64,000 nucleotides of DNA from Candidatus Pelagibacter sp. RS40. Lineage in GTDB: Bacteria > Pseudomonadota > Alphaproteobacteria > Pelagibacterales > Pelagibacteraceae. The notes beneath the pieces are model-generated. The model saw nothing but the letters and a program-made list of their open reading frames with translations, did no database searches and had not been told where the DNA came from. This document shows, one piece after another, positions 60,497 to 64,000 of this stretch. The stretch covers positions 310,001 to 374,000 of the forward strand of contig NZ_CP020778.1 in NCBI RefSeq assembly GCF_002101295.1, written 5' to 3'. Each line of letters begins with the position of its first letter. Position 1 is the stretch's first letter. The position numbers and the translations under genes are program-made.

Positions 60497-62318
60497 TATA
60501 GGCAAAGAAGTAATAAAAAAAGAATTACCCTTAGTTCCTAAGCTGCCAGGTGTTTATCGAATGTTAAATTCTAAAGGTGACATCCTTTATGTTGGTAAAG
60601 CAAAAAACCTTCCCAACAGATTGAAAAGTTATGTTTCAGAAAAAAATCATATCATTAGAACAGAGAGGATGCTCTCTCAAACAAAAAGGCTAGAAATCAC
60701 AACTACTTCAAATGAGAGTGAAGCTTTGCTTTTAGAGGCAAATTTAATTAAAAAATTCAAACCAAAATTTAATATTTTATTAAGAGATGATAAATCGTTT
60801 CCTTTTATTTTTATAGGTAACAAGGATAAATGGCCACAAATTAAAAGACACCGAGGAAAAAAAAGTAAAGATGGATTTTACTTTGGACCATTTGCATCTG
60901 CTGGATCTGCAAATTGGACTATAAAAATGATTCAAAAAATATTTCATCTAAGAATTTGTGATGATACTGTTTTCAAAAAAAGAGAGAGACCTTGCATACT
61001 TTATCAAATTAAAAGATGCTCCGGCCCGTGTGTTGGTTACGTAGAAGAAGGAGATTATAAGCAGACCGTAGACGATGCAATTGAGTTCGTATCAGGTAAA
61101 TCAAGAAAAATACAAAAAAGTTTGTCTAATCAAATGGAAAGAGCTAGTGAGGACCTAGATTTTGAGAAAGCAGCAATATTAAGAGATCGAATTAAATCAT
61201 TAAATATAATCCAATCGTCTCAAAGAATTAATGAAGCAAATTTAGTCGAAGCGGATGTAATCGCTGGATACAAAGAATCTGGAAAAACCTGTATTCAAGT
61301 TTTTTTCTACAGGTCAAAACAAAATTGGGGTAATCAAGCATTTTTTCCAAAGCATGATCCAGACGAAAATTTAAATGATATAATTAATTCTTTTATTTCT
61401 CAATTTTATGAAAATAAAAGTGTGCCATCATCAATAATTTTATCAAATGAAATTAAAGAAAAAGAACTCATTGAAAAAACACTTACTCAAAAAGAGGGTA
61501 AGCAAATTACAATTACTGTTGCAAAAAAAGGCATTAAATTAAAAGTAATAAATCAGGCAATAAGTAATGCTAAAGAAAGTTTGAATAGAAAACTTTATGA
61601 AAGTCAAAACAATAGAGATCTTTTTGATGCAGTATCGAAAAAATTCAATCTTGAGACTAATATAAATTTAGTGGAGGTATATGATAATAGTCACATTCAA
61701 GGAACAAATAGTGTTGGTGCCTTAATTACATACGGTGATGAAGGCTTTATTAAAAAAAGGTACAGAAAATTTAATATAAAGATACAAAAAAATTCTCAAG
61801 ATGATTATGGAATGATGAAAGAAGTCCTTAACAGAAGATTTAAGAGGGCTGTTCAAGAGAAAGATAACTACCTAACTTTCCCCGATTTAGTTTTAATTGA
61901 TGGGGGTAAAGGTCAATATTCTGTGGCAAGAGAAACCATGAATGAACTAGGTCTACATGAAATTCCAATTGTAGCTATTGCTAAAGGTAAACAGAGAAAT
62001 AGTGGTGATGAAACTTTTTTTCACAACGGAAAAGAATTTAAATTTGAAAAGAATGACCCAACTTTGTTTTTTCTTCAGAGAATAAGAGATGAAAGTCATA
62101 GATTTGCCATAAGTGCTCACAGAGCAAAAAGGAAAAAAGGAATAAGCAAATCCTTGCTTGATCAAATAGAGGGGATTGGTGCTGTAAGAAAAAGGTCACT
62201 TTTAAATCATTTTGGATCTGCAAGGGCTGTTGAATCCGCCAGTTTAGATGAAATAAAATCTGTTGAAGGAGTTGAGGAAAAGGTAGCAAAAAAAATATAT
62301 AACTTCTTTCACGAATGA
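60483..62318 (+). CDS. uvrC: Excinuclease ABC subunit C
   Basis: UvrC makes both incisions in nucleotide-excision repair. From ATG 60483 (a TTG at 60453 is less likely) it is 611 residues. It has the GIY-YIG nuclease ([22 protein letters not shown]), a Cys-rich segment ([15 protein letters not shown]), a UVR motif ([12 protein letters not shown]), the RNase H-like second nuclease ([10 protein letters not shown] and VLIDGGKGQ), and a C-terminal helix-hairpin-helix. It overlaps folB by 14 bp and pgsA by 4 bp. Confidence 0.96.
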   Translation: MISSDIGKEVIKKELPLVPKLPGVYRMLNSKGDILYVGKAKNLPNRLKSYVSEKNHIIRTERMLSQTKRLEITTTSNESEALLLEANLIKKFKPKFNILLRDDKSFPFIFIGNKDKWPQIKRHRGKKSKDGFYFGPFASAGSANWTIKMIQKIFHLRICDDTVFKKRERPCILYQIKRCSGPCVGYVEEGDYKQTVDDAIEFVSGKSRKIQKSLSNQMERASEDLDFEKAAILRDRIKSLNIIQSSQRINEANLVEADVIAGYKESGKTCIQVFFYRSKQNWGNQAFFPKHDPDENLNDIINSFISQFYENKSVPSSIILSNEIKEKELIEKTLTQKEGKQITITVAKKGIKLKVINQAISNAKESLNRKLYESQNNRDLFDAVSKKFNLETNINLVEVYDNSHIQGTNSVGALITYGDEGFIKKRYRKFNIKIQKNSQDDYGMMKEVLNRRFKRAVQEKDNYLTFPDLVLIDGGKGQYSVARETMNELGLHEIPIVAIAKGKQRNSGDETFFHNGKEFKFEKNDPTLFFLQRIRDESHRFAISAHRAKRKKGISKSLLDQIEGIGAVRKRSLLNHFGSARAVESASLDEIKSVEGVEEKVAKKIYNFFHE

Positions 62319-62899
62319 GATTTAAATTTCCTAATTATCTAACAATTGGACGAATAATAATTGTTCCTATATTTGTTTTTACTTTCTATTTGCCAGGACT
62401 TTATGGAGATATTTTGCCATTTGCACTTTTTGTAATTGCTTCATTCACAGATTTTTTAGATGGTTTATTAGCAAGAATGTATAAGGAAGAGTCTAAGCTT
62501 GGAGAACTTCTTGATCCTATTGCAGATAAAATCATAGTAGCTACTGCCTTATTACTTTTAGTCATGGATCAGACTATAAAAAATTATGAAGTAATCGCAG
62601 CAATTATAATATTAACAAGAGAAGTGCTAATATCTGGATTAAGAGAATTTCTAGCTAAAGGCAAAATTAAATTGCCAGTTTCAAATTTAGCTAAACTAAA
62701 AACTTTTTTACAAATGTTTTCAATATCTTTACTTTTACTAGGTGATACTGGAAATAAAATTTTAAACTTTCAGGATTATAACGCGCAAACAATTGGGATT
62801 ATTCTTTTATGGCTTTCAGCTTTTCTTACTTTATATACTGGTTACGATTATCTAAGAAAAGGTATAGATCATGCTATCTCTGAGGATAGCAAAGATTAA
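62315..62899 (+). CDS. pgsA: CDP-diacylglycerol--glycerol-3-phosphate 3-phosphatidyltransferase
   Basis: It makes phosphatidylglycerol phosphate at the inner membrane. The 194 residues hold about five to six membrane segments and the CDP-alcohol phosphotransferase signature DFLDGLLAR followed by [10 protein letters not shown] (residues about 47-71), with all conserved Asp. [15 protein letters not shown] near residue 100 is typical of PgsA. It ends the uvrB-SDR-folB-uvrC-pgsA unit and converges on ilvE with a 4-bp overlap. Confidence 0.94.
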   Translation: MRFKFPNYLTIGRIIIVPIFVFTFYLPGLYGDILPFALFVIASFTDFLDGLLARMYKEESKLGELLDPIADKIIVATALLLLVMDQTIKNYEVIAAIIILTREVLISGLREFLAKGKIKLPVSNLAKLKTFLQMFSISLLLLGDTGNKILNFQDYNAQTIGIILLWLSAFLTLYTGYDYLRKGIDHAISEDSKD

Positions 62900-63777
62900 G
62901 CAGCTTTCTTATTTCTTACTACTTTTTGATAGCTATCAGAAAGATCTAAAATTGTGTCACAAACTTTAAAGTTATGCTGTGCTATTTGAGACACAGGTGT
63001 AACTTCTGCGGCAGTTCCCGTTAGAAAACAACCTACGAAATTTGACATCTCATCGGGTTTAATTTTTCTCTCATTTACTTTTAAATTTTTAGATTTTGCG
63101 ATCTCAATTACAGTCCTTCTTGTAATTCCATCCAAAAATGAGTCTGGAATTGGAGTATGCAAATCATTATTTTTATCTTTAAAAAAAACGTTTGCTCCTG
63201 TGGCCTCTGCAATGTTTCCCTCATGATCTAACATAAGAGAATCTGTGTAACCTTGTGCTTCTGCCTCGTGCTTTGACAATGTGCAAATCATATATAGACC
63301 TGATGCTTTTGTATCCCATGGTATTGTGTTAGGGGCAGGTCTTCTCCAATTAGATATGTTTAATTTAATTCCCTTTATTTTTAAATTTGGATCAAAATAG
63401 GAACCCCACTCCCATGTAGCTATAGCAACATGAATTTTAGTTTGTTGCGCCGAGATAGCCATCATTTCACTACCTCTCCAAGCAACAGGTCTTACGTAAC
63501 CATTTTGAACATTTTGAGCTGAAATTATTTTATTGCTTGCTAAATTAATTTCTTCTTTTGAATATGGAATTTTAAAACCCAATCTCTCAGCTGAGTAAAA
63601 AAATCTATCGGTATGTTCCTCTAACTTAAAAATACTTCCATCATAAACTCTCTCTCCCTCGAATACACAACTACCATAATGCAATCCATGACTTAAAACA
63701 TGAACCTTTACATCTTGCCAATCTACAAGTTCATTATTATACCAGATTTTTCCAGAGCGTTTATCGTAAGGTATCAT
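62896..63777 (-). CDS. ilvE: Branched-chain amino acid aminotransferase
   Basis: A class IV PLP aminotransferase acting on leucine, isoleucine and valine. The 293 residues show HVLSHGLHYGSCVFEGERVY near residue 29, the PLP lysine in PWDTKASGLYM near residue 158, EAQGYTDSLMLDHEGNIAEATGANVFF near residue 174, and GCFLTGTAAEVTPV near residue 262. D-amino-acid transaminase and ADC lyase share the fold, but the FEG and TDSLMLD patterns favour IlvE. It is divergent from a probable regulator with 60 bp between starts. Confidence 0.93.
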   Translation of the reverse strand: MIPYDKRSGKIWYNNELVDWQDVKVHVLSHGLHYGSCVFEGERVYDGSIFKLEEHTDRFFYSAERLGFKIPYSKEEINLASNKIISAQNVQNGYVRPVAWRGSEMMAISAQQTKIHVAIATWEWGSYFDPNLKIKGIKLNISNWRRPAPNTIPWDTKASGLYMICTLSKHEAEAQGYTDSLMLDHEGNIAEATGANVFFKDKNNDLHTPIPDSFLDGITRRTVIEIAKSKNLKVNERKIKPDEMSNFVGCFLTGTAAEVTPVSQIAQHNFKVCDTILDLSDSYQKVVRNKKAA

Positions 63778-63837
63778 TAAAAAAATATTTTTTAAAAATA
63801 TATTTGTATATATGATATGTCAATATAACTTACCAAT

Positions 63838-64000
63838 ATGAAAAAACTTTTATATCTTAAAGATCATGAGCTCAAACAATACATTGAAAAAATATTTATG
63901 GGATATAGAGAGACTGTATCAGACGCCAAAAAAGTACTGGATAAATACTCTATTGGAGTTGCACATAATAAAGTTATTCATCTAATTTCTTTATACGAAG
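63838..64000 (+). CDS. Probable MarR-type regulator (5' part only)
   Basis: An ATG at 63838 opens a frame that runs off the window after 54 codons. The visible part (HELKQYIEKIFMGYRETVSDAKKVLDKYSIG then AHNKVIHLI) looks like the N-terminal dimerisation helices of an alphaproteobacterial MarR-family protein; the winged helix itself is outside. Divergence from ilvE is common for such regulators. Confidence 0.6.
   Translation, partial: MKKLLYLKDHELKQYIEKIFMGYRETVSDAKKVLDKYSIGVAHNKVIHLISLYE

Noticed and set aside
63778-63837. MarR operator between ilvE and the regulator gene
   Set aside because: AT-rich partial dyads are present but none stands out from the background composition.

Overview
The window reads as a chromosome segment of a streamlined marine alphaproteobacterium of the SAR11 (Pelagibacterales) type. 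This is inferred from very AT-rich DNA, short or overlapping gene junctions, lysine/asparagine/isoleucine-rich proteins, and alphaproteobacterial gene orders such as ligA-bamD-lpxC-ftsA-ftsQ-ddl-murB-murC and carA-yqeY-dnaG-rpoD. Species cannot be assigned from sequence reading alone.

Layout. Positions 1-9060 hold housekeeping genes: a partial gene, a MazG-like pyrophosphohydrolase, fumarase, an AsmA-like protein, a UvrD-type helicase, an Xaa-Pro aminopeptidase and DNA ligase. Positions 9070-28161 are one long minus-strand envelope and division (dcw) block: mraZ, ftsZ, rsmH, ftsL, ftsI, a fused murE-murF, mraY, murD, ftsW, murG, murC, murB, ddl, ftsQ, ftsA, lpxC, bamD. ftsZ sits at the promoter-proximal end instead of after ftsA. 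The mraZ promoter carries three TGGG boxes at exact 10-bp spacing. RNase P RNA (rnpB) and an AmpD-like amidase lie just upstream. Positions 29489-32689 carry mlaA, mlaC, a small membrane protein and an SGNH-hydrolase-like protein.

Positions 32955-44309 are the accessory part. An intact CAU-anticodon tRNA (32955-33031) and a truncated copy of its 5' half (44268-44309) form a perfect 42-bp direct repeat around an 11.2-kb island that has no recognisable integrase. The island holds (a) a tightly overlapping seven-gene minus-strand operon (40480 to 33163) built around an 1128-residue RecB-type nuclease / RNase H-like / SF1 helicase protein, with six partners of unknown function, and (b) an HNH endonuclease with two C5-cytosine DNA methyltransferases, which looks like a restriction-modification module. 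The two units diverge from a 442-bp control region containing a 20-bp-arm inverted repeat. Paired GTTGGTAA motifs lie inside both ends and would flank the attachment core if the island circularised. The simplest reading is a non-autonomous, tRNA-targeted defence island. The seven-gene operon is the best candidate for an undescribed system.

Positions 44369-53107 return to core genes: an atypical tRNA-Val(GAC) two bases from the rpoD stop, then rpoD, dnaG (zinc ligands mostly lost), a YqeY-like gene, carA and carB. Two tiny, possibly coupled membrane ORFs follow carB. Positions 53323-64000 hold a 2OG-Fe(II) oxygenase, an ELM1-like protein, trxB, an aminotransferase, a uvrB-SDR-folB-uvrC-pgsA operon, ilvE and the start of a probable MarR-type regulator.
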